DNA of 64,000 nt from positions 30,241 to 94,240 of the forward strand of contig NZ_BOMM01000020.1 of NCBI RefSeq assembly GCF_016862195.1, in the 5' to 3' direction. Below are positions 8,269-15,739 of this stretch, one piece after another. The translations under genes were made by a program, and so were the position numbers. Each line of letters opens with the position of its first letter. Within the stretch, counting starts at the first letter, position 1. The notes below the pieces were generated by a model. It made no database searches. It was not told where the DNA came from and worked only from the letters and a program-made list of their open reading frames with translations. The stretch is from Paractinoplanes ferrugineus (lineage in GTDB: Bacteria; Actinomycetota; Actinomycetes; Mycobacteriales; Micromonosporaceae).

Positions 8269-11082
8269 ATGAGTGAAGTGGGAGATCGACTGCGCCGCGC
8301 CGGGGTCGTCGACGTGCTCGACGACGACACCAACCGCGCGATGTACGCGTCCGATGCCTCCCTCTACCGCGTCGTCCCCCGGGCAGTGGTCCGCCCGCGC
8401 GCCGCCGACGAGGTCGCCACGGTCCTGTCGGTGTGCCGTGACCTGGGCGTTCCGCTGACCGCCCGGGGCGCCGGCACCTCGGTCGCCGGCAACGCCATCG
8501 GGCCCGGGGTGGTGCTCGACTTCAGCCGGCACATGAACAAGGTGCTCGACGTCGACCCGTCCGCCCGGTCGGCCCGGGTCGAGGCCGGCACCGTGCAGGC
8601 GGTGCTGCAGGCCGCGGCCAAGCCGTTCGGGCTGCGGTTCGGCCCCGACCCGTCGACGCACACCCGCTGCACCATCGGCGGCATGATCGGCAACAACTCG
8701 TGCGGGTCCCGCACCCTCGGTTACGGCCGCACCTCGGACAACGTGCTCGGGCTCAACGCTCTGACCGTCGACGGGGAGCGCCTGGTCAGCGGGCCCGGAC
8801 TGCTCGAGGGGCCGGCCCGGGTGACCGACGGCCTGCGGGATCTCGTCGGGGCCAACCTGGCCGTCGCGCGCACCGAGTTCGGCACCTTCGGCCGGCAGGT
8901 CTCCGGTTATGCCGTCGAGCACCTGCTGCCCGAGCGCGGCTTCAACCTCACCGAGTTCCTGGTCGGCAGCGAGGGCACCCTCGCCGTGCTCACCGAGGCG
9001 ACGGTGCGGCTGGTCGCGGACCCGGCGCACCGGGTGCTGGTGGTGCTCGGTTATCCCGACTTCGGCACCGCCGGCGACATCATCCCGGCCATCCTCGAGT
9101 TCCGCCCGACCGCCTGCGAGGGCATCGACTCCCGCATCTGCGACCTGGTGCGCAGCCGGCGTGGCCCGGCGGCGGTCCCGCCGCTGCCGGGTGGCACCGC
9201 CTGGCTCATGGTCGAGATCGCCGGCGACGACCTCGACGAGGTGCGCGAGCGGGTGGCCGGCCTGGTCAAGACGGCCGAGGCGGTCGACTCGCTGGTGGTC
9301 GAGGATCCGGCGGCGGCCGCCCCGCTCTGGCGCATCCGGGAGGACGGGGCCGGTCTCGCCGGCCGCGCGCCCTCCGGGCTTCCGGCCCACGCCGGCTGGG
9401 AGGACTCGGCGGTGCCACCGGCCCGGATCGGGGCCTATCTGCGCGATTTCGACGCGCTGTGCGACCAGCACGGTCTGAGCAACATGCCGTACGGGCATCT
9501 CGGCGACGGTTGTGTGCACGTGCGCCTCGATTTCCCGCTGACCTCGCCCGGCGGCCCGGCGAAGTTCCGCGCGTTCCTCGAGGACGCCGCCGATCTGGTG
9601 GTCTCCTACGGCGGGTCGCTCTCCGGCGAGCACGGTGACGGGCGCGCCCGCAGTGAATTGCTGTCCCGGATGTACTCGCCGGCCGCGATGTCGCTCTTCC
9701 GGCAGATCAAGGGCGTCTTCGACCCGGGCAATCTGCTCAACCCCGGCAACCTGGTCGACCCTGATCCGGTCGACGCGAACATCCGGGTCGTGCAGGCCCG
9801 CCCGGCTCCGGGCAAGCTGGCCCTGGCCTACCACTCCGATCAGGGCGACTTCAACCAGGCTGTGCACCGCTGCACCGGGGTGGGCAAGTGCCGGGCCGAC
9901 ACCACGGCTCTCGGCGGCGTGATGTGCCCCTCCTACCTCGCCACCCGCGAGGAGAAGGACTCGACCAGAGGCCGGGCCCGAGTGCTGCAGGAGATGCTCG
10001 ACGGGGATCTGGCCCCCTCGTGGCGCTCGCCCGCGGTGCACGACGCCCTCGATCTCTGTCTTTCCTGCAAGGGCTGTGCGTCGGACTGCCCGACCGGCAT
10101 CGACATGGCCGCCTACAAGGCCGAGGTCCTGCACCAGAGTTACCAGCGCCGGCTGCGCCCCCGCTCGCACTACTCGCTCGGCTGGCTGCCCCGGTGGTCG
10201 CGCCTGGCCGCCCGGATGCCCGGCCTGGCCAACCGCGTGATGCGGCTCCCCGGCATCCGCGGCCTGGCGCTCTACCTGGCCGGAGTCGACGCGCGCCGCG
10301 ACATCCCCGCCTTCGCCCGGCAGACCTTCCGCGGCTGGTTCGCCGCCCAGCCGGTCGCCCGCGAGGGCAAGCCGGTCCTGCTGTTCGTGGACAGCTTCAC
10401 CGACCACTTCTCGCCCGAGGTCGGCCGGGCCGCGGTCGAGGTGCTGACCGCCGCCGGCTACGCCCCGCGGGTCACCACCCGGGCCGCGTGCTGCGGCCTG
10501 ACCTGGATCTCGACCGGCCAGCTCGACGCCGCCCGGCGCATCCTCGGCAAGACCGCGCAGGAGTTGTCGGCGGCGATCGACCAGGGCATGCCGGTGGTCG
10601 GCCTGGAGCCGTCCTGCACCGGTGTGCTGCGTGGCGACATCGAGGAGATCCTCGACAACGAGGCGGCCCGCAAGGTCAGCGCCGCCACGGTCACGGTCGC
10701 CGAGCTGCTGGCGCGCACCCCCGGCTACGAACCGCCGTCGCTGGACGGGGTTCGGGTGATCGCCCAGCCGCACTGCCACCACCACGCGGTGATGGGTTGG
10801 GAGGCCGACGCGAAACTGCTCAAGTCGGCCGGCGCCACGGTGCGGCGTCTCGGCGGTTGCTGCGGCCTGGCCGGCAACTTCGGCGTGGAACGCGGCCACT
10901 ACGAGGTGTCCGTGCAGGTGGCCGAGCAGCAGCTGCTTCCCGCCCTGGCGAAGGCCGAACCGGGGGACATCCTGCTGGCCGACGGCTTCTCCTGCCGCAC
11001 CCAGGCCGCCGACCTGGCCGACACGCCGGGTGTCCACCTGGTGCAACTGCTCGCGCAGGCCCAGGCGCGCGAGGCCCGATAG
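8269..11082 (+). CDS. FAD-linked/Fe-S 2-hydroxyacid (D-lactate-type) dehydrogenase
   Basis: Fused flavin and iron-sulfur oxidoreductase of 937 aa, resembling D-lactate/D-2-hydroxyglutarate dehydrogenases of the Dld/YdiJ type. Domains in order: PCMH-type FAD-binding domain at about 40-230 (GAGTSVAGNAIG, FGPDPSTHTRCTIGG), FAD-oxidase C-terminal domain to about 510 (GEHGDGRARSELL). Two 4Fe-4S clusters follow, with cysteines in CTGVGKC...MCPSY (near 534) and CLSCKGCASDCPTG (near 596). Two CCG cysteine-rich repeats close the protein (CCGLTW near 741, CCGLAGNFG near 863). It probably passes electrons to the quinone pool from the cytoplasmic membrane face. The ATG at 8269 was chosen because upstream codons are not conserved. 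Exact substrate unknown. Confidence 0.88.
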   Translation: MSEVGDRLRRAGVVDVLDDDTNRAMYASDASLYRVVPRAVVRPRAADEVATVLSVCRDLGVPLTARGAGTSVAGNAIGPGVVLDFSRHMNKVLDVDPSARSARVEAGTVQAVLQAAAKPFGLRFGPDPSTHTRCTIGGMIGNNSCGSRTLGYGRTSDNVLGLNALTVDGERLVSGPGLLEGPARVTDGLRDLVGANLAVARTEFGTFGRQVSGYAVEHLLPERGFNLTEFLVGSEGTLAVLTEATVRLVADPAHRVLVVLGYPDFGTAGDIIPAILEFRPTACEGIDSRICDLVRSRRGPAAVPPLPGGTAWLMVEIAGDDLDEVRERVAGLVKTAEAVDSLVVEDPAAAAPLWRIREDGAGLAGRAPSGLPAHAGWEDSAVPPARIGAYLRDFDALCDQHGLSNMPYGHLGDGCVHVRLDFPLTSPGGPAKFRAFLEDAADLVVSYGGSLSGEHGDGRARSELLSRMYSPAAMSLFRQIKGVFDPGNLLNPGNLVDPDPVDANIRVVQARPAPGKLALAYHSDQGDFNQAVHRCTGVGKCRADTTALGGVMCPSYLATREEKDSTRGRARVLQEMLDGDLAPSWRSPAVHDALDLCLSCKGCASDCPTGIDMAAYKAEVLHQSYQRRLRPRSHYSLGWLPRWSRLAARMPGLANRVMRLPGIRGLALYLAGVDARRDIPAFARQTFRGWFAAQPVAREGKPVLLFVDSFTDHFSPEVGRAAVEVLTAAGYAPRVTTRAACCGLTWISTGQLDAARRILGKTAQELSAAIDQGMPVVGLEPSCTGVLRGDIEEILDNEAARKVSAATVTVAELLARTPGYEPPSLDGVRVIAQPHCHHHAVMGWEADAKLLKSAGATVRRLGGCCGLAGNFGVERGHYEVSVQVAEQQLLPALAKAEPGDILLADGFSCRTQAADLADTPGVHLVQLLAQAQAREAR

Positions 11083-11092
11083 CCGGCTCGGC

Positions 11093-11794
11093 CTAGAGCT
11101 GCCGGGGCCGGACGCAGAACTCGTTGCCGTCCGGATCGGTCAGGGCGATGTGCGGCTCGCCCGGGTGCTGGTTGCGGTCGGCGCGCTTGGCGCCGATCGC
11201 GATCAAGCGGTCGGCGTCGGCCTGCTCGTCGTCGCTCACCAGGTCGAAGTGCAGGCGGCCCCGGCCGGTTCCGGGCGCCGGCGGTTGGCCACCCCAGGAG
11301 ATCTTGGTGCCGCCCCGGGGCGACTGGATCGCGGTTTCCTCGTTCTCGTCCCAGACCAGGGGCCAGCCGAGGGCCTCGGCCCAGAAGTAGCCGGCCGCCG
11401 CGGAGCCGTCGCCGGCCAGGCAACCCTCGAAGCCACAGCCGGCCAGGAAGCCGTTGCCCGGCTCGATGACGCAGAACTCGTTGCCCTCCGGGTCGGCCAG
11501 CACGACGTGGTCCTCGTCGGGAAGCTGCCCGACGTCGATGTGCCGGCCGCCGAGCGCCAGGGCCTGGGCGACGGTGTTCTGCTGGTCGGACAGCGACGTA
11601 CTCGTCAGATCGAAATGCATCTGGTTCGGCCCCCGCTTGGGTTCCGGCGCGGGCCGGAACCGGATCCGGAAGCCCGGCTCACCGGCCGGCCGCAGCGTGT
11701 CGCCGTCCCGCTGCCGGCCCAGCAGTGCGGCCCAGAACTCGGCCAGCCGGTGGGGTTCCTGTGCGTCGATGCAGAGCGCGAACAGCTCGGTCAT
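11093..11794 (-). CDS. Tandem VOC (glyoxalase-like) domain protein
   Basis: Cytoplasmic protein of 233 aa with two glyoxalase-like VOC halves (about 1-110 and 118-233). Each ends in the same signature, ADPEGNEFCVIEPG and TDPDGNEFCVRPRQL, and each has a matching MHFDL/LHFDL strand. Such twin-domain proteins are very common in actinobacteria and may be dioxygenases, isomerases or drug-binding proteins; no specific reaction can be assigned. Convergent with the dehydrogenase gene, with only 10 bp between stop codons. Confidence 0.85.
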   Translation of the reverse strand: MTELFALCIDAQEPHRLAEFWAALLGRQRDGDTLRPAGEPGFRIRFRPAPEPKRGPNQMHFDLTSTSLSDQQNTVAQALALGGRHIDVGQLPDEDHVVLADPEGNEFCVIEPGNGFLAGCGFEGCLAGDGSAAAGYFWAEALGWPLVWDENEETAIQSPRGGTKISWGGQPPAPGTGRGRLHFDLVSDDEQADADRLIAIGAKRADRNQHPGEPHIALTDPDGNEFCVRPRQL

Positions 11795-11866
11795 GGGGGC
11801 GAACCTAGCAAGAGGGCCGATTCCCGGCCAACGAGTTGGCCGGGCGTACCACGTTTCGGACGCCGG

Positions 11867-12244
11867 TCAGGCGACGATCAGCAGGACGATCGCCACCAGC
11901 GGGGCCAGGCCCTGCACGGCGGCGGCCCGGAGCATGCGGCGGTTGGTGGCCAGCAGCACCACGGCGGCGGCCAGCATGCTGCCGCACCCGGCCGCCACCA
12001 GCGCGGTGCCGGCCTGGGTGGGGCCGGTGTGGGCCAGGAGCACGCCGACGATCGCCGACACGGCCAGGAACAGGTTGTAGAAGCCCTGGTTGAACGCCCA
12101 CGAGCGGACCGCCGGAACGTCCGACTCGGGAACGCCGAAGGTTCGGTAACCCTGCGGGCGGGGGAACAGGATCGCCTCCAGGATGAAGATGTAGACATGG
12201 ATCAGGGCCGCTAGCACGGCCGCGGCCTGGGCGATGGCATTCAT
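11867..12244 (-). CDS. DUF1304 integral membrane protein
   Basis: Small membrane protein of 125 aa with four predicted helices. Its start, MNAIAQAAAVLAALIHVYIF, and the central WAFNQGFYNLFLA motif are characteristic of DUF1304 (YqjF/YcfP-like) proteins of unknown function. The ATG at 12244 was chosen over a longer frame because the family begins at this helix. Divergent from the S15-type hydrolase gene, 77 bp away. Confidence 0.85.
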   Translation of the reverse strand: MNAIAQAAAVLAALIHVYIFILEAILFPRPQGYRTFGVPESDVPAVRSWAFNQGFYNLFLAVSAIVGVLLAHTGPTQAGTALVAAGCGSMLAAAVVLLATNRRMLRAAAVQGLAPLVAIVLLIVA

Positions 12245-12321
12245 GATCGGAATTCTGCCGGACCGGGGTCGGGTCGCGGCGAAGTACCACAAATATCGAT
12301 GTACGCCGATAGGGTCAGCCG

Positions 12322-14103
12322 ATGCGACTGAACCGGCTGATGGCCGTCACCCTCTGTGCCCTCACCGCCTCGGCGGCGGCCGTCGCGCCCGCCACCGCGG
12401 CGACGAAAGGCCCCACCGAACCCATCCACGACTACACCCAGGCCGTTCGCGAACGTGTCTGGGTGCAGACCCCGGTCGACAGCGACGCCGACGGCCGGCC
12501 CGATCGGGTCGCGGTCCGCGTGATCCGGCCCGCGACCGCTACCCGGGTCCCGGTGATCTTCCAGGCCAGTCCCTACTACGCCGGGCTCAACGACGTACCC
12601 AACCACGACGATGTCGACCGCGGCGTCAGCGCGTTCGGCACCTCGCCGGGGCTCGACCGGGCGGCCGAGACGATCACGTTCAGCGGCTACCTCGACAACT
12701 ACTTCGTGCCGCGCGGCTACGCCGTGGTCTTCGCCGACAGCCTCGGCAGCGGGGGTTCGGACGGGTGCCCCACCTCGGGCGGGCGCAACGAGACCCTCGG
12801 CATGAAGGCGGTGATCGACTGGCTCAACGGGCGGGCCCCCGGCTTCGACGAGAGCGGGCAGGCGGTCGGCGCGGGATGGTCCACCGGGCGTACCGGGATG
12901 ATCGGGGTCTCCTACAACGGGACCCTGCCCAACGCCGTGGCCGCCACCGGAGTCCGCGGGCTGGAGACCATCGTGCCGATCGCGGCCATCTCCAGCTGGT
13001 ACGACTACTACCGGGCGAACGGCGGCGTGGTGGCGCCCGGCGGCTTCCAGGGCGAGGACACCGACGTGCTGGCCAAGGCGGTGCTGACCCGGGCCCACCC
13101 CGAGGTCTGCGAGCGGGTGCTGGCCGACCTCGAGAAGCGACAGGACCGGGAAACCGGCGACTACAACGCGTACTGGGCGGAGCGGAACTACGTGCGCGAC
13201 GCCGGGAAGGTTCGCGCCAGCGTGTTCGTGGTCCACGGGCTGCACGACGACAACGTGCGCACCCAGCAGTTCGGGCAGTGGTGGGACGCGCTGCGGGGGC
13301 CCAAGAAGATCTGGTTGCACCAGGCCGACCACACCGACCCGTTCAACGTACGGCGTGACGTCTGGCTCGCCACGCTGCACCGGTGGTTCGACTTCTGGCT
13401 CTACCGGATCGACACCGGGATCATGGGTGACCCGCAGGCCGACGTGGAGACGGCGCCCGGCCACTGGCAGACCTCGTCGACCTGGCCGCCCCGGTCGACC
13501 CGCCCGGTTTCGGAGAAGCTGGGCAGCGGCCCTCGACAGGTTTTCGTCGACGATCCCGCCCGTACGCCGCAAAGCCTGGTGGCGAACGAGACCGTGCCCG
13601 ATCCGAACCGGCTGATCCATCTCGGACCTGAACTTGCGCGTGAAACGCGCCTTTCCGGCACTGCCTCGGTGACTGTGCGGGCCGACCTCACCGGCGGGTC
13701 GCCGTACCTGACCGCGCTGCTCGTCGACTACGGCACCGCCGACCGCTGGGCCGGCACGCGCACGCTTGCCGAGCAGGACTGCGTCGGCCCGGGTATCCCC
13801 GGCGACCCCGGCTGCTTCAACCGGCGCGAGGAGGTGGTGGACTCGACGCCCTACGAGATCGTCACGCGGGGCTGGCTGGACGTCCGGAACCGGCTCACCC
13901 CGGCCCGGACCACGCCGATCAGGGCCGGTCAGTCGGATGAGTTCCGCTGGAACCTGCAGCCGACCGAGCACGTCTTCGCGGCCGGCCACCGCATCGGCCT
14001 GGTGCTCGTCTCCACCGACCGCGACCACACCCTGCGCTACCCGGCCGGCACGGTCGTCGGGGTCCGCCCGGCCCTGTCCTCGGTGACCCTGCCGCTCAGT
14101 TGA
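12322..14103 (+). CDS. Secreted CocE/NonD (S15-type Xaa-Pro) hydrolase
   Basis: Exported alpha/beta hydrolase, 593 aa, with a signal peptide at residues 1-27 (cut near ATAATKG). The nucleophile is S197 in GVSYNG, within the long TGRTGMIGVSYNGTLPNAVA segment. The Asp is in GLHDDNVR and the His in HQADHTDPF, completing the triad. The C-terminal third is the jelly-roll domain of the X-Pro dipeptidyl-peptidase family (ARETRLSGTASVTVRADLTG). It probably cleaves dipeptides or esters outside the cell; peptidase versus esterase cannot be separated by sequence. Its 3' end overlaps the convergent PPOX gene by 8 bp. Confidence 0.88.
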   Translation: MRLNRLMAVTLCALTASAAAVAPATAATKGPTEPIHDYTQAVRERVWVQTPVDSDADGRPDRVAVRVIRPATATRVPVIFQASPYYAGLNDVPNHDDVDRGVSAFGTSPGLDRAAETITFSGYLDNYFVPRGYAVVFADSLGSGGSDGCPTSGGRNETLGMKAVIDWLNGRAPGFDESGQAVGAGWSTGRTGMIGVSYNGTLPNAVAATGVRGLETIVPIAAISSWYDYYRANGGVVAPGGFQGEDTDVLAKAVLTRAHPEVCERVLADLEKRQDRETGDYNAYWAERNYVRDAGKVRASVFVVHGLHDDNVRTQQFGQWWDALRGPKKIWLHQADHTDPFNVRRDVWLATLHRWFDFWLYRIDTGIMGDPQADVETAPGHWQTSSTWPPRSTRPVSEKLGSGPRQVFVDDPARTPQSLVANETVPDPNRLIHLGPELARETRLSGTASVTVRADLTGGSPYLTALLVDYGTADRWAGTRTLAEQDCVGPGIPGDPGCFNRREEVVDSTPYEIVTRGWLDVRNRLTPARTTPIRAGQSDEFRWNLQPTEHVFAAGHRIGLVLVSTDRDHTLRYPAGTVVGVRPALSSVTLPLS

Positions 14104-14659
14104 CCGGCGCGCCGCCGCCCTCGGCCCCGGGGGCGGCGGCGTCGGCCCCGGCGGCGGTTTGGGCCCCCACGGCGGTTTGGGCTCGTCTGCGCACCAGCTC
14201 CTCGACCGCGCTCGGCAGCGTCGTCTCGAAGTCGATGAGCTTGGCCCAGGTCGGGGTGACCACGATGCGCACCATGCCGTCGTAGAGGGAGCGGACCTCG
14301 GCCTCCCAGTGGACGCGCTGCTCGGCGGTCATCTCGTAGCTGCCGTTCATCTCGAGGTATTCCGCCGGGATGCCGGTGACCACGTCGAGCTCCGCCCGCC
14401 CGCGGATCAGCAGGATCTTCGGCGGGTGGACCTCGGTGTCGACGGTCAGCGCCACCATCGGGTGGCGGCGCAGCGCGGGCAGCTTCGGCGCGTTGGTCGC
14501 GGTGCACATCACGATCTCGGAGCCGTTCCAGGTGAACGCGATCGGGATGCTGCGCGGGGTGCCGTCCTCGGCGACGTAGGCGAGCCGGGTCAGGTCGCGG
14601 GCCAGCAGCTCCTGGCTGAGCGGTCGGCTGAGGATCTCGGTGACGTCGGTCGGTCTCAT
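14096..14659 (-). CDS. Pyridoxamine 5'-phosphate oxidase-fold (F420/FMN-binding) protein
   Basis: Cytoplasmic protein of 187 aa with the split-barrel flavin/F420-binding fold: LTRLAYVAEDGTPRSIPIAF, then MCTATNAPKLPALRRHPMVA and the VHPPKILLIRGRAEL strand. It resembles actinobacterial PPOX-class oxidoreductases. The ATG at 14659 gives the family N-terminus (MRPTDVTEILSRPLSQELL); a longer frame to 14752 would run through the toxin remnant on the other strand and is not supported. The C-terminal 25 residues are an Ala/Gly tail that overlaps the S15 gene. Confidence 0.82.
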   Translation of the reverse strand: MRPTDVTEILSRPLSQELLARDLTRLAYVAEDGTPRSIPIAFTWNGSEIVMCTATNAPKLPALRRHPMVALTVDTEVHPPKILLIRGRAELDVVTGIPAEYLEMNGSYEMTAEQRVHWEAEVRSLYDGMVRIVVTPTWAKLIDFETTLPSAVEELVRRRAQTAVGAQTAAGADAAAPGAEGGGAPVN

Positions 14660-14669
14660 GCCCTGCTGA

Positions 14670-15131
14670 CGAAACCGGGCGGACGTTCTCGACATCGCTC
14701 GTCCGAATGCACGCGGCGAAATGTACAACCTCACCATCGCCGGCGCCCCCACCTACTAGGTGCTTGCCGGAGCGACGCCGGTGCTGGTGCACAACGAGGG
14801 TGTGGACGACTGGTCGGGCAACCCGCGGGCCGATGTCCAGCAGTGGAACGGAGGACACCCGCCGCTGACCGGCGGGCCCGCCGACGGGGTCTACTACAAG
14901 GTCGACAACAACACCGACGGCGCGGTCACCGGCTGGGGCGTCTACGACCGCAACGGCAACCTGCGTTATCGGGTCGACCTGTTCGGTGCGGCGCACAACG
15001 GCGTGGAGACACCGCACTGGCAGCCGTACAAGACCAACACCAACCCCAGGACCGGGCAGACGTACGTCGACAAGACGCCGGACGCCTTCGAAGGTCCTGG
15101 TCCGTACGGCGAACCCGCGTTCGGCTGCTGA
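14670..15131 (+). pseudogene. Truncated HINT polymorphic toxin, C-terminal remnant
   Basis: Only the tail of a secreted polymorphic toxin survives. The frame runs from 14670 through the last strands of a HINT pretoxin-processing domain: MYNLTIAGAPTY at 14721, then an amber codon at 14757-14759, then VLAGATPVLVHN. In intact relatives this block is continuous (TYYVLAG), so the stop replaces a codon inside the HINT domain. The following 111 residues are a toxin domain that I cannot place in a named family. It contains YRVDLFGAAHNGVETPHWQ, with a D/H/H pattern seen in toxin nucleases, and ends FGC. The long N-terminal delivery part is missing; the antisense PPOX gene begins 11 bp from the break. 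A restart at GTG 14760 could give a 123-aa cytosolic product. Confidence 0.75.
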
Positions 15132-15144
15132 CTAGGATGATCGA

Positions 15145-15546
15145 GTGAGATCGACGGCGGTGCGGGCTCTGGTGGAGCTCGCGACGAGTGCCGACTGTCG
15201 TGACCGGGCCGACGCGGGCCGGGCGCTGGCGAGTTTCGCCGAGATGCCCGAGGCGCGCGCCGCCCTGGCGCGGGTGGTCGTCGACCCCGAGGACACGTTC
15301 GTCACCCTGGTCACCGCCGAGGCGCTGCTCCGGCGCTCGGACGCCAAGGGATTGTCGCTGGTCGCCGCCGCCCTGGCGGAGACCGACGACCAGCAGCACG
15401 CGCAGATCCAGGAGTCGGTGTCGCGGGTGTTCCTGCTCTACGCGAGTGAGCGGGACGCGGCGCTGGCCCTTTGCGCCTCGCTGCCGGACGGCGCTCTGCT
15501 GGCCGCCCTTTTGTCGGAGATCGAGCCGATTCTCTATCCGGCCTGA
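15145..15546 (+). CDS. HEAT-like protein, candidate immunity protein
   Basis: Small, soluble, all-helical protein of 133 aa with no signal peptide. It has repeated Ala/Leu-rich helical pairs, for example DRADAGRALASFAEMPEARA and VTLVTAEALLRRSDAKGLS, that resemble HEAT/PBS-lyase-type repeats. The start is the GTG at 15145 with AGGA 8 bp upstream, 13 bp after the toxin stop, and the gene is followed by a strong terminator. A short helical gene directly behind a polymorphic-toxin tail is the classic place for its immunity protein, which is the basis for the call. It is intact although the toxin gene is broken. Confidence 0.65.
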   Translation: MRSTAVRALVELATSADCRDRADAGRALASFAEMPEARAALARVVVDPEDTFVTLVTAEALLRRSDAKGLSLVAAALAETDDQQHAQIQESVSRVFLLYASERDAALALCASLPDGALLAALLSEIEPILYPA

Positions 15547-15557
15547 CCGGTTTTTCG

Positions 15558-15596
15558 AGGGGCGCGGCGGACTTCGGTCGGCTGCGCCCCTTTTTC
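15558..15596 (+). terminator. Intrinsic terminator after the immunity gene
   Basis: GGGGCGC (15559-15565) pairs with GCGCCCC (15584-15590) and is followed at once by TTTTT. This is the clearest Rho-independent terminator in the window, 12 bp past the stop. Confidence 0.85.
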
Positions 15597-15614
15597 TGTG
15601 CCCGTACTCGAGTC

Positions 15615-15641
15615 TTGCAAAGTCTTGTCTCAATATTGCAA
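15615..15641. promoter_or_regulatory. Paired TTGCAA sites upstream of the glucanase
   Basis: Two self-complementary TTGCAA hexamers at 15615-15620 and 15636-15641 are 21 bp apart, about two helical turns, and about 100 bp before the GH87 start. The half-site resembles the TTGCA arms of the LacI-type operator at 56387. A catabolic repressor site or promoter element is possible. Confidence 0.35.
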
Positions 15642-15739
15642 TCCTGTGTCACGGACGTTACGTTGCCCGTTATCCCCTTGATGTGGACGGAGCCCCGACC
15701 GGCCGCATCGCTTATCGCTTCGTCCGAAAGCGAGCAACC

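Noticed and set aside
8248..11046. A 932-codon minus-strand frame opposite the FAD/Fe-S dehydrogenase
   Set aside because: The plus-strand frame has FAD and Fe-S motifs throughout; the antisense frame has none.
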